Assembly (NCBI GenBank): GCA_047619225.1
Contig: JBLHJX010000003.1
Location: 5,003 to 69,002, forward strand
Direction: 5' to 3'
Length of the DNA: 64,000 nt
From: JABIFK01 sp047619225
GTDB lineage: Bacteria; Latescibacterota; UBA2968
Shown here: positions 1 to 7,992 of the stretch, piece after piece
How the letters are laid out: every line of letters begins with the position of its first letter
Position numbering within the stretch: position 1 is the first letter of the stretch
Translations under genes and position numbers: made by a program
Notes under the pieces: model-generated
Databases searched by the model: none
Told to the model about the DNA's origin: nothing
What the model saw: only the letters and a program-made list of their open reading frames with translations

Positions 1-495
1 CACGTGGCTTTGGGTGTGTTGCAAGCAGAGACAAATCCTGTGTTGACGGGTTTGTTGGTGCTCGGTGTGGTGTGGGTAAGCGTGTTACATATTTGGGCAG
101 GGCACAAAGAGAAACTTGTGGACTTGGCTGCTTTGGCGGTTGAATCGGATGGATTTGCCTCTGTTTGTCTGGTCGATGATATTCCTGAAAAACGCGCTTT
201 GATTGTTGCGTTGGGTGATGAACGCGTAGCAGTGTTTCGATATGATGGGAAAGTTTCAGCGGTATCGAATGTATGCCAGCACCAGAATGGACCCTTGGGC
301 GAGGGGCGCGTGATAGATGGACTCATAACGTGTCCGTGGCACGGGTTTCAATATTGCCCAGCAGATGGCAAATCTCCAGAGCCTTTTAGGGAACGTGTTC
401 CAACATTTGATGTTAAAGTTTTGGATGGCAAAGTATTTGTTCAAGAGCAACCCAATTTGCCAGGGACATACGCAGAACCTGGACAAATAATATAA
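1..495 (+). CDS. Rieske [2Fe-2S] membrane protein, 5' end outside window
   Basis: The reading frame is open at the left edge, so the true start may lie upstream; a GTG at 4 is the first possible start visible. A hydrophobic stretch at about residues 15-32 looks like the last membrane segment. It is followed by a Rieske domain with the paired cluster ligands C-x-H (CQHQNG) and C-x2-H (CPWHGF) about 17 residues apart. Such domains carry a [2Fe-2S] cluster for electron transfer in oxygenases or membrane redox chains. The next gene, 67 bp downstream, also encodes a membrane-anchored protein and could be a partner. The Rieske assignment is firm; the redox partner and substrate cannot be told from this fragment. 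Confidence 0.85.
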   Translation, partial: HVALGVLQAETNPVLTGLLVLGVVWVSVLHIWAGHKEKLVDLAALAVESDGFASVCLVDDIPEKRALIVALGDERVAVFRYDGKVSAVSNVCQHQNGPLGEGRVIDGLITCPWHGFQYCPADGKSPEPFRERVPTFDVKVLDGKVFVQEQPNLPGTYAEPGQII

Positions 496-562
496 GGATG
501 TAAAAGCGTCTCTGTGATGCATGGGAGTGACCGTTTTTTTCACTTAACGAAAGTTTTGTCCT

Positions 563-1321
563 ATGGCTAAAAACGATGAATTCTATATTGGTTATTTAGA
601 CCGTCCCCCCGCTGGTATAAAGAAATTTGTAAAAAAGGCAGTTGTGGGTGTTTTCTGTATTGCAGCGATTGTAGCGATGATCTTGGTGACTGGACAATTG
701 CCTTTTGCGGCCAGTTTGTTTGAGTTTGGAAACGAGCGTACGTTTGAAGGGATAATTCAAGAACGGCCTTATCCTATATTGTTGGTGGATCGCCCAGGTC
801 AGACAGGGCAGGCCGATGGTCTCTCTCGATATCCGCTTGTTGCATTTGGGAAAATGGGTGCAGATGGTTTGGTCGCAAATTTGAGCGGCCAACGGGTGAA
901 ATTGGATGGCACATTGATCTATCGGGATAATCAGACGATGATCGAAGTGGTTGATGGAACGGTTCAGGTTATCGGGTCTAACACAACGGATATCCCTGTT
1001 GGTCAATCGTTGGGTGTGCAGACACTGGTGGGTGAGATTGTCGACAGCAAATGCTTTCTTGGCGTGATGAACCCTGGCAATTTGAAACCCCATAAAGCGT
1101 GTGCTATTCGCTGTATCAGTGGTGGTATTCCACCCATTTTTTTGGTGAGAGACAAAGCCAATCACGCATCTCATTATTTGTTGGTATCTCAAGATGGACA
1201 ATCGGTTAACCAGCAAGTTTTGGATAAGATTGCAGAACCTTTGCGGATAGTGGGTGAAGTTATAGTGCAGGGCGATTTGAAGATTTTGAAAGCAGATCCT
1301 AAGATGTTTCAAAGAATGTGA
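563..1321 (+). CDS. Membrane-anchored protein with conserved-looking Cys motif, unknown function
   Basis: The protein has 252 residues. A short cytoplasmic N-terminus is followed by one strong membrane helix (about residues 24-46), then a long soluble part presumably outside the membrane. The C-terminal half holds a striking Cys/Pro/Gly motif (DSKCFLGVMNPG, then KPHKACAIRCISGGIPP) with three cysteines and a histidine. That arrangement could bind a metal or haem or form disulfides. I do not recognise the family. The close position behind the Rieske gene suggests a shared redox complex, which is inference. Confidence 0.7.
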   Translation: MAKNDEFYIGYLDRPPAGIKKFVKKAVVGVFCIAAIVAMILVTGQLPFAASLFEFGNERTFEGIIQERPYPILLVDRPGQTGQADGLSRYPLVAFGKMGADGLVANLSGQRVKLDGTLIYRDNQTMIEVVDGTVQVIGSNTTDIPVGQSLGVQTLVGEIVDSKCFLGVMNPGNLKPHKACAIRCISGGIPPIFLVRDKANHASHYLLVSQDGQSVNQQVLDKIAEPLRIVGEVIVQGDLKILKADPKMFQRM

Positions 1322-1457
1322 TAAAAGATGGAAACAGAGCCAAAGAATAAGAATATCTAACACCGTAGGATGTGGTCGTCGTTCTTTTCTTGCTCTGAGA
1401 ATACGGGAAATTGACTGAGTCCGTTTATTTCTTTTCCTCTTTTTGGGAGACGCATTG

Positions 1458-2237
1458 ATGACACTCAGTAGCAATGTCGTTGCTTTGACCGATATGCCCA
1501 CAGGCAAGCAGACCGCTGGAAAGTATGTGGTGAGGTTTGCCCAAAACGCGGTGGATATCGACGCGGCTTTGAAGCTTCGTTTTGATGTGTTTAACTTAGA
1601 ATTGGGCGAAGGGTTGGCCGGGTCTTTTGATACGCAGCGTGATGAAGACCCATTTGATGCCTATTGTCATCATTTGATCGTAGAAGAGAGAGAGACCCAG
1701 CAGGTTGTTGGCACCTATCGGATGCAGTCATTTGAAATGGCGCAGGCAGGCATTGGTTTTTATTCAGCTGGCCAATATGACTTTTCTGGGCTTCCAGATG
1801 AGGTGGTCCAGCAGTCTATTGAGGTAGGACGAGCGTGTATTGCAGAAAAACACCGCAATTCGCGTGTGCTGTTTTTGTTGTGGCGTGGATTGGCGATGTA
1901 TATGACACACAAACAAAAGCGATTTCTGTTTGGGTGCTGCTCGCTAACCAGCCAAGATGAAGCTGAAGGCAATCGTGTCATGAGACAACTCCAACAAAAT
2001 GGTTATCTGCACCCAGAATTTCGTTTGGCCCCCAAGTCAGATTATGTCTGTGGCGGCGAAATCCCCAATCGGGTAGGCAGATTGAAGTTGCCAACGTTGT
2101 TTAAGATTTATTTGGATTATGGAGCAATGGTGTGTAGCTTTCCTGCAATAGATCGACAGTTTAAGACGGTCGACTTTTTGGTTATGTTAGATTTGGATGC
2201 GCTAGATCCACGTACACGTCGGTTGTATTTTAGGTAA
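1458..2237 (+). CDS. GNAT-type N-acyltransferase, OlsB-like (ornithine-lipid type)
   Basis: The protein has 259 residues from the ATG at 1458, chosen over a TTG at 1443 because a GGGAG sequence sits just ahead of it. The middle region (EVGRACIA, then an FGCCS segment and a long catalytic core) fits the OlsB/Acetyltransf_5 family. In that family the enzyme transfers a 3-hydroxyacyl chain from acyl carrier protein to the alpha-amino group of ornithine or a related amino acid. The next gene is a PlsC-type O-acyltransferase, and the two together match the olsB-olsA pair that makes ornithine lipids. The donor and the amino acid cannot be read from sequence; some relatives make other acyl-amino acids. 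Confidence 0.75.
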   Translation: MTLSSNVVALTDMPTGKQTAGKYVVRFAQNAVDIDAALKLRFDVFNLELGEGLAGSFDTQRDEDPFDAYCHHLIVEERETQQVVGTYRMQSFEMAQAGIGFYSAGQYDFSGLPDEVVQQSIEVGRACIAEKHRNSRVLFLLWRGLAMYMTHKQKRFLFGCCSLTSQDEAEGNRVMRQLQQNGYLHPEFRLAPKSDYVCGGEIPNRVGRLKLPTLFKIYLDYGAMVCSFPAIDRQFKTVDFLVMLDLDALDPRTRRLYFR

Positions 2238-2293
2238 AAAGAAAGCAGAAAGAAGGAAGAAGAAAAAATAAAGAATTCCTCCTTCTCTCTTTT
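2238..2293 (+). other. Polypurine/polypyrimidine imperfect inverted repeat
   Basis: A purine-only style run of GAAAG and GAAGG words is followed by a CCTTCTCTCT pyrimidine run. The two can fold into an imperfect stem of about 20 bp between the acyltransferase genes. It may be a weak terminator or a degenerate repeat. A similar pyrimidine tract lies at 41060-41087. Confidence 0.3.
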
Positions 2294-2306
2294 TCAAGAG
2301 CTGTTT

Positions 2307-3101
2307 ATGCGAAGATTACGTGTCATACGACGATTGATCCTGTTTTCGACTGCAATTATAGGTATGTATTCTATTATTGTGGTGGGGCGTATTGTGTGTC
2401 AGATTCGTGGACGGTCGTGGATTGGGTGGCGCAATAAATGGGTGCGCATTTGGGCGCGTTATACCATTTGGATTACAGGTGGCCGATTAACGGTGATTGG
2501 AAATCCTCCCAAACCGCCTTTTGTTTTGGTCAGCAATCACTTGACCTATATCGATATTCCTGCGTTTTTTGCATCGGTGGACAGTGTATTTGTGTCCAAG
2601 ATGGAAGTGCGGTCGTGGCCAATTTTGGGCCGGATTGTGACTGGGGTGAATACAATCTTTGTTGATCGCACACGTCGAAGTGATGTGGTGCGTGTGAATG
2701 AACTGATTGCAGAGCAAATAGATGATCAAAAAGGGTTGATCATTTTTCCGGAAGGGACCAGTACGGAAGGCGCCGAGGTGTTGCCGTTTAAACCGTCGCT
2801 TCTGGCTTTTCCTGCAAGTCAGGGGGTGCCGGTTCATTATGCCGCCATTTCATATCGGACACCACCAGGTGAAATACCCGCACATATATCTGTCTGTTGG
2901 GCTGTTAATGGGGGCCCATTTTTGACGCATTTGATGCGGTTCAGTAGTATTTCGTCTTACGAAATTGAAGTGCGTTATGGTGCAGAGCCTGTGCTTGCAT
3001 CAGACCGCAAAGTTTTGGCTGAAGAACTTTGGACACGGATATGCCAAGAATTTGTTCCAAGTGTAAAAAAGGAATCAGAATGTCAGAGCACCCCCTTGTG
3101 A
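2307..3101 (+). CDS. PlsC-family 1-acylglycerol-3-phosphate/lyso-ornithine-lipid O-acyltransferase
   Basis: This 264-residue membrane-associated acyltransferase starts with a hydrophobic helix (about residues 8-28). It carries the LPLAT motifs in order: NHLTYID (the H-x4-D catalytic pair) at about residue 77, and FPEGTSTEG at about residue 148. The family transfers acyl groups to lysophosphatidic acid; the OlsA branch acylates the hydroxyl of lyso-ornithine lipid. Placement 69 bp after an OlsB-like gene favours the OlsA role, but an ordinary PlsC function cannot be excluded. The 3' end overlaps the next gene by 22 bp. Confidence 0.82.
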   Translation: MRRLRVIRRLILFSTAIIGMYSIIVVGRIVCQIRGRSWIGWRNKWVRIWARYTIWITGGRLTVIGNPPKPPFVLVSNHLTYIDIPAFFASVDSVFVSKMEVRSWPILGRIVTGVNTIFVDRTRRSDVVRVNELIAEQIDDQKGLIIFPEGTSTEGAEVLPFKPSLLAFPASQGVPVHYAAISYRTPPGEIPAHISVCWAVNGGPFLTHLMRFSSISSYEIEVRYGAEPVLASDRKVLAEELWTRICQEFVPSVKKESECQSTPL

Positions 3102-3583
3102 TTTTGGACAATATCCGCTTCTTAGAGCAAGGTATATGGGTCTTGCAAAAGATGGATGAGGCGGTGTATGAGTGTCATGCCCATCCGTTTGAACAAGGGG
3201 GCATCGGTCGCCATATGCGGCACGTGTTAGATCATTATGCTTTGTTTTGGGATGGTTTGGGTGGTGGTGTGGTTGATTTTGATGACCGTGCGCGCGATTC
3301 AGAAGTTGAACAGAACCGGTTACGTGCGGTGGCTTTGTTGGAGACGTTGAGAAGCACATTAACCGATTGGATGGAGACCCGACCCGATCTGGATCGTCAA
3401 GTACGGGTTTGTCACAATGGGGCGTGGTGCCAATCGAGTGTGGGGCGTGAATTGCAACATTTGATCAACCACACGGTCCACCATTATGCATTCATTGGGC
3501 TCATTTTGCGCTTGCAAGGCGCAGAGGTTGATGATACTTTTGGCGTAGCACCTTCGACCTATCAAGCGCAATTGGCAAAGTGA
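3080..3583 (+). CDS. DinB/YfiT-superfamily metal-binding four-helix protein
   Basis: The protein has 167 residues from the ATG at 3080, which is preceded by AAAGGAA. An earlier in-frame start at 3029 would lie deep inside the preceding acyltransferase gene. Histidine pairs typical of the DinB-like four-helix bundle are seen: HMRHVLDH near residue 40 and HLINHTVHHY near residue 130. These usually hold a divalent metal. Members include bacillithiol or mycothiol S-transferases and damage-inducible proteins of unknown activity. The 22-bp overlap with the acyltransferase gene suggests translational coupling. Substrate unknown. Confidence 0.65.
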   Translation: MSEHPLVILDNIRFLEQGIWVLQKMDEAVYECHAHPFEQGGIGRHMRHVLDHYALFWDGLGGGVVDFDDRARDSEVEQNRLRAVALLETLRSTLTDWMETRPDLDRQVRVCHNGAWCQSSVGRELQHLINHTVHHYAFIGLILRLQGAEVDDTFGVAPSTYQAQLAK

Positions 3584-3693
3584 ATAACCGATCGGAAGCT
3601 CGGTTATTTGTTTTGGGTTTGGATGTTTGGGCTTCTTTTTATACTTTTGTGCTGGGTGTGTGTTTTGTTCATCTGTTTTGAGGAGTACCTTTT

Positions 3694-4188
3694 GTGGCAG
3701 ACGAAGCAATTTTTCCGGTGATGATTGAGATTCCCAAGGGGAGTCGCAACAAGTATGAATATGATCGCGAGCGACGGATATTGAAGTTTGATCGTATGTT
3801 GTTTTCGTCAATGCATTATCCCAGTGATTACGGTTTTTTTCTCGATACATTGTCAGAAGACGGCGATCCATTAGATGCGTTGGTTCTGGTTTGGGAACCG
3901 ACATTTCCGGGGTGTTTGATTGATGTGAAACCCGTTGGTGTGTTTAAAATGCGAGACGAAAAAGGCCCTGATGAAAAGATATTGTGCGTGCCCATTACAG
4001 ACCCTTTGTGGAACCACACTGAAAAACTCGCAGATGTACCCCCCCATTTATTAAAAGAGATTGAGCATTTTTTTACGGTATACAAAGATTTAGAGAGTAA
4101 AAAGGTGGAGGTCGATGGGTGGGAAGATCGGGATGTGGCTTTGCGACTGATCAAAGAATCGCAAAAGCGGGAGAAAGAATTCTTTTAA
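3694..4188 (+). CDS. ppa: Inorganic pyrophosphatase, soluble family I
   Basis: The protein has 164 residues from a GTG start preceded by AGGAG. It has the family I signature DGDPLD and surrounding conserved positions (EIPKGSRNKYEYD at the N-terminus, HYPSDYGF, and the C-terminal KKVEVDGWEDR segment). The enzyme hydrolyses pyrophosphate to phosphate in the cytoplasm and pulls biosynthetic reactions forward, using Mg2+ held by the Asp cluster. Length and motifs match the bacterial enzyme. A perfect hairpin terminator lies about 30 bp downstream, so this is the last gene of its transcript. Confidence 0.96.
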   Translation: MADEAIFPVMIEIPKGSRNKYEYDRERRILKFDRMLFSSMHYPSDYGFFLDTLSEDGDPLDALVLVWEPTFPGCLIDVKPVGVFKMRDEKGPDEKILCVPITDPLWNHTEKLADVPPHLLKEIEHFFTVYKDLESKKVEVDGWEDRDVALRLIKESQKREKEFF

Positions 4189-4218
4189 ACAACCCCTCAG
4201 GTGGCAACATTATCTCGA

Positions 4219-4256
4219 TACCTCATTTAATCAGATGATTAAATGAGGTATTTTTA
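4219..4256 (+). terminator. Rho-independent terminator after ppa
   Basis: Two perfect 15-bp arms (4219-4233 and 4236-4250) with a 2-base gap are followed by TTTTTATT. The AT-rich stem could also serve the opposite strand. Confidence 0.85.
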
Positions 4257-4588
4257 TTGAGAATGATCGGCGGTTTAGATAAAAAATGTTTTTCGTAAAC
4301 AGGGGCATAGAAGTTTTGGCATATTTTTGTTGTTGTGTGGCATCTAAGATCTTAGTAAGATCTTAGATGTCTGGCGGGTTTGAGATTCATCTTAAGCTGT
4401 AGGCGGGGTGAGGGTTCTTTTGGCGTGGCATGGTTTAGTCCCTGTGTTGGTGTACCGAAACAGGGCGCATCTGTTTGGGGTGGCGAATCGGTTCAGTTTT
4501 GTGCACCTTTTGAAGGTCACGCTGTCTTAATCTCTTAAAGAATTAGGCGGCATCTTTTAGTAGAAGATCCAAGAGTGAGGAGCCCTCA
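4257..4588. other. Long intergenic region ahead of the apionate island
   Basis: About 330 bp without a credible gene. It contains the double palindrome at 4341-4369 and a ribosome-binding site (GAGGAG) just before the ATG at 4589. No clear -35/-10 pair stands out, but it is the only place where the promoter of the downstream island could sit. Confidence 0.5.
4341..4369. promoter_or_regulatory. 29-bp near-perfect palindrome, candidate operator
   Basis: Arms of 14 bp (CATCTAAGATCTTA and its complement) surround a single G. The element is also a tandem pair of the palindrome TAAGATCTTA. No T-run follows, so it looks more like a protein-binding site than a terminator. It lies about 220 bp before the island. 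The GntR/FCD regulator at 19643 is a candidate binder, which is inference. Confidence 0.45.
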
Positions 4589-6562
4589 ATGAGCAAATAT
4601 GTGCAATATTATGGTGTCGATAGTCCACCAGCAGAACAGATGAACCTCCAAGCGGGGCCTGTGTCAATGGTGTTTGAGCCTGAACTGGGCTTTTTGCGCT
4701 ACATCAAGGTGAATGGCCGTGAGATTTTGCGTGGGATTTATGTGGCCGTTCGCGATCACAATTGGGGCACAATTGCACCCAAAGTGGACAATGTGTCGGT
4801 GGACCAATCGGGTGATGGTTTTGTGGTGACGTTTGATGTTTCCTGCGTGCAGCGAAACATTGATTTTTTCTGGCGCGGGCGCATTGTGGGTGATTCGAGT
4901 GGGGCGGTGGTTTATGAAATGGACGGAGATGCACGTTCCACATTCCTGCGCAACCGCATTGGTTTTTGTGTGTTGCACGCTCCGTCTGAGTGTGCGGGGG
5001 ATGCGTGTGTGATCGAAAAGGCCGATGGCACAAGTGAAGAAGGGCATTTTCCCAGTGAGATTTCACCCCATCAGCCGTTTATAGATATGAAGGCGATTAC
5101 GCACGAGGTGATCCCGGGTGTGAAGGCGCGAGTGGCTTTTGAGGGTGATACTTTTGAGATGGAAGACCAACGTAATTGGACGGACGCATCGTATAAGACT
5201 TATTGCACACCCTTGGCATTGCCTTTTCCTGTTGAAGTGAAAGCAGGCGAGAAGATCCAGCAATCGGTAACGGTTTCACTTGAAGGCGATGGGTTAGATA
5301 CGGGTGAGGGAGAGGTCGCAGAGGACGTGACTTTTCAGGCAACAGGTGAACCTGCACGACGGTTGCCTGAAATTGGCTTGGGTGTGGCCAGCCACGGGCA
5401 GGTTTTAGGCGAAGAAGAGGTGTCTCGTTTGCGTGTGCTGAATCTGTCGCATTTGCGTGTGGATTTACATTTGTCGGTAGAGGGCTGGCGCAGCGCATTG
5501 GATCGGGCAGTTGCTGAAGTGACGGTGTTGGGTGTGAAGCTGGAGATGGCCATTTTTGTGAGCGATAATGCCCAAGCAGAGTTGGGTGTATTGGGCGAAG
5601 CGTTGGCCGAGGCAAAACCAAATGTGGCACGCTGGTTTATTTTTCACGAAGGCGAGAAGTCAACATCGGCAGGTTGGGTGAAGTTGGCCCGTGAAGTTTT
5701 GAAAAAGTATGACACCAATCCCCCTTTGGGTGGGGGGACCCGAGCTTATTTCACGGAGCTCAATCGCAACCGTCCACCCGTGAAGGATATTGAGTGTGTG
5801 ACCTATTCTCTCAATCCACAGGTACACGCGTTTGACAATGCGTCGATGGCAGAGACGTTGGAGGCCCAAGGTTGGACGGTGGACAGTGCACGAAAGTTTG
5901 TGGGTGATTTGCCCATTTCTGTTTCGCCGGTGACATTGCGACCCCAATTTAATCCCAATGCGACTGGGAACGATTCTGAGGGTGATCTGGGAACTTTACC
6001 CGCCCAAGTAGACCCGCGGCAGATGTCCCTTTTTGGTGCTGGGTGGACACTGGGCAGTTTGAAATATTTGAGTGAGTCGGGTGTGCGCAGTGTGACCTAT
6101 TTTGAAACGTCGGGATGGCGTGGGGTGCAAGAGACGCCCGATGGGTCGGCAGAACCTGAGCTTTTTCAATCCAAACCCTCATCTGTGTTCCCTTTGTATC
6201 ACACGATGGCCTATTTTGGTGGTGTAAAGGGGGGCGAGATTGTTCCATCTGTTTCGAGCGACAAGTTGCGTGTGGAGGGTGCTATTTTGCGCAGGGGCAA
6301 TTGGGTGCGGTTCTTGGTGGCGAACCTGACGGCAAAAGAACAGAAGATACGTGTGTCTTATGCAGGTCTAAAGGATACGGTTCGCGCTGAGGTAATGGAT
6401 GAGACGTTTTTTGAAGATGCCACAGAGCACCCCGAACGATTTCGTTTGCGTAAGACCGAAATGCAAGGTGTGGTGATTGTTGAGGTGACAGATGAAGCGT
6501 TTGAATTGACTCTGAAACCCTTTGCGTCGGTATGCGCTAAAGCAGCTGTTGATAATGGATAA
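4589..6562 (+). CDS. apnL: ApnL-like D-apionate (D-apionolactone) lactonase
   Basis: The protein has 657 residues, no signal peptide and a good ribosome-binding site. The N-terminal third (repeated AGPVSMVFEP, LRYIKVNGREILRGI, VRDHNWGT-type segments) is a beta-sandwich-like domain. The middle looks like a TIM barrel, and the C-terminus a small beta-domain. This matches my memory of the ApnL family, which hydrolyses D-apionolactone to D-apionate. Independent support comes from the neighbourhood: a RuBisCO-like protein follows immediately, with an apiosidase-like hydrolase, DUF1537 kinases and an ApnO-like oxidoisomerase further on. That set is the published D-apionate pathway. Catalytic residues were not assigned. 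Confidence 0.7.
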   Translation: MSKYVQYYGVDSPPAEQMNLQAGPVSMVFEPELGFLRYIKVNGREILRGIYVAVRDHNWGTIAPKVDNVSVDQSGDGFVVTFDVSCVQRNIDFFWRGRIVGDSSGAVVYEMDGDARSTFLRNRIGFCVLHAPSECAGDACVIEKADGTSEEGHFPSEISPHQPFIDMKAITHEVIPGVKARVAFEGDTFEMEDQRNWTDASYKTYCTPLALPFPVEVKAGEKIQQSVTVSLEGDGLDTGEGEVAEDVTFQATGEPARRLPEIGLGVASHGQVLGEEEVSRLRVLNLSHLRVDLHLSVEGWRSALDRAVAEVTVLGVKLEMAIFVSDNAQAELGVLGEALAEAKPNVARWFIFHEGEKSTSAGWVKLAREVLKKYDTNPPLGGGTRAYFTELNRNRPPVKDIECVTYSLNPQVHAFDNASMAETLEAQGWTVDSARKFVGDLPISVSPVTLRPQFNPNATGNDSEGDLGTLPAQVDPRQMSLFGAGWTLGSLKYLSESGVRSVTYFETSGWRGVQETPDGSAEPELFQSKPSSVFPLYHTMAYFGGVKGGEIVPSVSSDKLRVEGAILRRGNWVRFLVANLTAKEQKIRVSYAGLKDTVRAEVMDETFFEDATEHPERFRLRKTEMQGVVIVEVTDEAFELTLKPFASVCAKAAVDNG

Positions 6563-6595
6563 TGTGGGTGTTTATGTTTTTTAAGGGTGGTAAAT

Positions 6596-7858
6596 ATGAG
6601 CGAACGGATTGTTGCAAAATATCTCATGGAGACGGCCTTCCCTATAGAACAGGCAGCAGATGTTGTTGGGGGTGAACAATCTTCGGGTACGTTTGTGCAA
6701 GTGCCTGGTGAAACAGCTGATTTGCGTGAGCGGTTTCGGGCACGGGTTGAAGAGATTAAAGTGTTAGAGACGGTGTCGGAACCGAGTTTACCTGGCGGGG
6801 CTGTGCCGAAAACGGGTGGGACTGAATACACACGTGCCGAAGTGACCTTGTCTTTTTCACTTGAAAATATGGGTGTGAACTTGCCCACTCTGATTGCCAC
6901 GGTAGCTGGCAACTTGTTTGAGCTTCGCGATGTATCAGGTCTAAAGTTGTTAGATTTTGATGTGCCGCAAGCTTTTGCAGAGCGATATGTGGGACCCCAG
7001 TTTGGCATTGCAGGCACACGCAAACTTGCGGGGGTATTTGATCGCCCGATTATTGGCACGATTATCAAGCCGAGTGTGGGGTTAACACCCCAGGCGACAG
7101 CGGATGTGACAGGAGACTTGGCTGAGGCGGGGATTGATTTTATTAAAGACGATGAATTGATGGCCGACCCACCCCATTCGCCCTTAAAAGAGCGTGTGGA
7201 AAAGGTGATGGCGGTGATTAATAAGGCGGCGGATCGCACAGGGAAGAAGGTGATGTTTGCGTTTAATATTACCGATGAGTTGGACGCGATGCTTAGGCAC
7301 CACGATACGGTTTTAGACGCGGGTGGCACTTGTGTGATGGTGAGTTTGAACAGTGTCGGATCGATGGGCGTTGCGCATTTGCGCAAGCATTGTCAGTTGC
7401 CCATTCATGGGCATCGCAATGGGTGGGGTATGTTGACACGGCATCCGATGTTGGGGATTGGGTTTTCGGCCTATCAGAAGATTTGGCGATTGGCTGGGGT
7501 GGATCATATTCATGTGAATGGCTTGCGTAATAAATTTTGGGAGCCTGACGATTCGGTGGTGCGATCTATTGAGGCATGTTTTAAACCTTTCTTAGGAGGG
7601 TATGACATCATGCCTGTGATTTCCTCTGGGCAGTGGGGCGGGCAAGCACCCGATACTTATAAACGTGTGGGGCGTGTGGATGTGATGCATTTGGCTGGCG
7701 GTGGCATTATGGCACATCCGGGTGGCCCTGCATCGGGCATGAAGGCAATGAGCCAAGCTTGGGAGGCAGCTGTACAGGGTATTGATTTAGAAACCTATGC
7801 AACGGATCATATAGAACTGCAACAAGCGATTGAAAAATTTGGAAATATGAACCGATAG
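6596..7858 (+). CDS. RuBisCO-like protein, probable 3-oxo-isoapionate-4-phosphate transcarboxylase/hydrolase or decarboxylase
   Basis: The protein has 420 residues from the ATG at 6596; AAGGGTGG lies ahead, and a GTG at 6587 is less well placed. The RuBisCO large-subunit fold is clear. Residues matching the catalytic Lys lie in GTIIKPS (about 158) and the metal-binding Lys-Asp-Glu in FIKDDE (about 184-187). A His follows in HGHRN (about 271-273), a loop-6-like Lys in NKFWE (about 313) and a Ser pair in SSGQWGG (about 343). In D-apionate catabolism such proteins act on 3-oxo-isoapionate 4-phosphate. OiaT gives 3-phosphoglycerate plus glycolate; OiaX decarboxylates to L-erythrulose 1-phosphate. 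Malate synthase G in the same gene run favours OiaT, but sequence alone does not decide. It is not expected to fix CO2. Confidence 0.85.
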   Translation: MSERIVAKYLMETAFPIEQAADVVGGEQSSGTFVQVPGETADLRERFRARVEEIKVLETVSEPSLPGGAVPKTGGTEYTRAEVTLSFSLENMGVNLPTLIATVAGNLFELRDVSGLKLLDFDVPQAFAERYVGPQFGIAGTRKLAGVFDRPIIGTIIKPSVGLTPQATADVTGDLAEAGIDFIKDDELMADPPHSPLKERVEKVMAVINKAADRTGKKVMFAFNITDELDAMLRHHDTVLDAGGTCVMVSLNSVGSMGVAHLRKHCQLPIHGHRNGWGMLTRHPMLGIGFSAYQKIWRLAGVDHIHVNGLRNKFWEPDDSVVRSIEACFKPFLGGYDIMPVISSGQWGGQAPDTYKRVGRVDVMHLAGGGIMAHPGGPASGMKAMSQAWEAAVQGIDLETYATDHIELQQAIEKFGNMNR

Positions 7859-7888
7859 ATGTAGGTGCCTTTGGGTGATTGGGTTGGG

Positions 7889-7975
7889 AGTCCGTTTTAA
7901 CGGACTGGGTGCATTTGTAGCATTGGGATTTATCCCAATGGCCTTTGTCGCGTGGGATTTATTCCGATCAATTGA
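7889..7975. repeat. Cluster of short palindromic words
   Basis: Three short palindrome-like units lie in a row. AGTCCG-TTTTAA-CGGACT spans 7889-7906. CATTGGGA-TTTA-TCCCAATG spans 7921-7940. A degenerate GGGATTTATTCC copy follows near 7955. They fill the gap between the RuBisCO-like and glycosidase genes. They resemble dispersed REP-like elements; no function is evident. Confidence 0.5.
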
Positions 7976-7992
7976 ATATCAGGAGAAAATGA

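Noticed and set aside
596..1507. A 303-codon minus-strand frame opposite the membrane protein and acyltransferase genes
   Set aside because: It is the complement of a coding strand with Arg/His-rich random composition; no recognised domain.
6358..7386. A 342-codon open frame on the minus strand across the end of the lactonase gene and the RuBisCO-like gene
   Set aside because: It is antisense to two confidently assigned genes, has low-complexity Ser/Thr/Arg composition, and no family features or ribosome-binding site.
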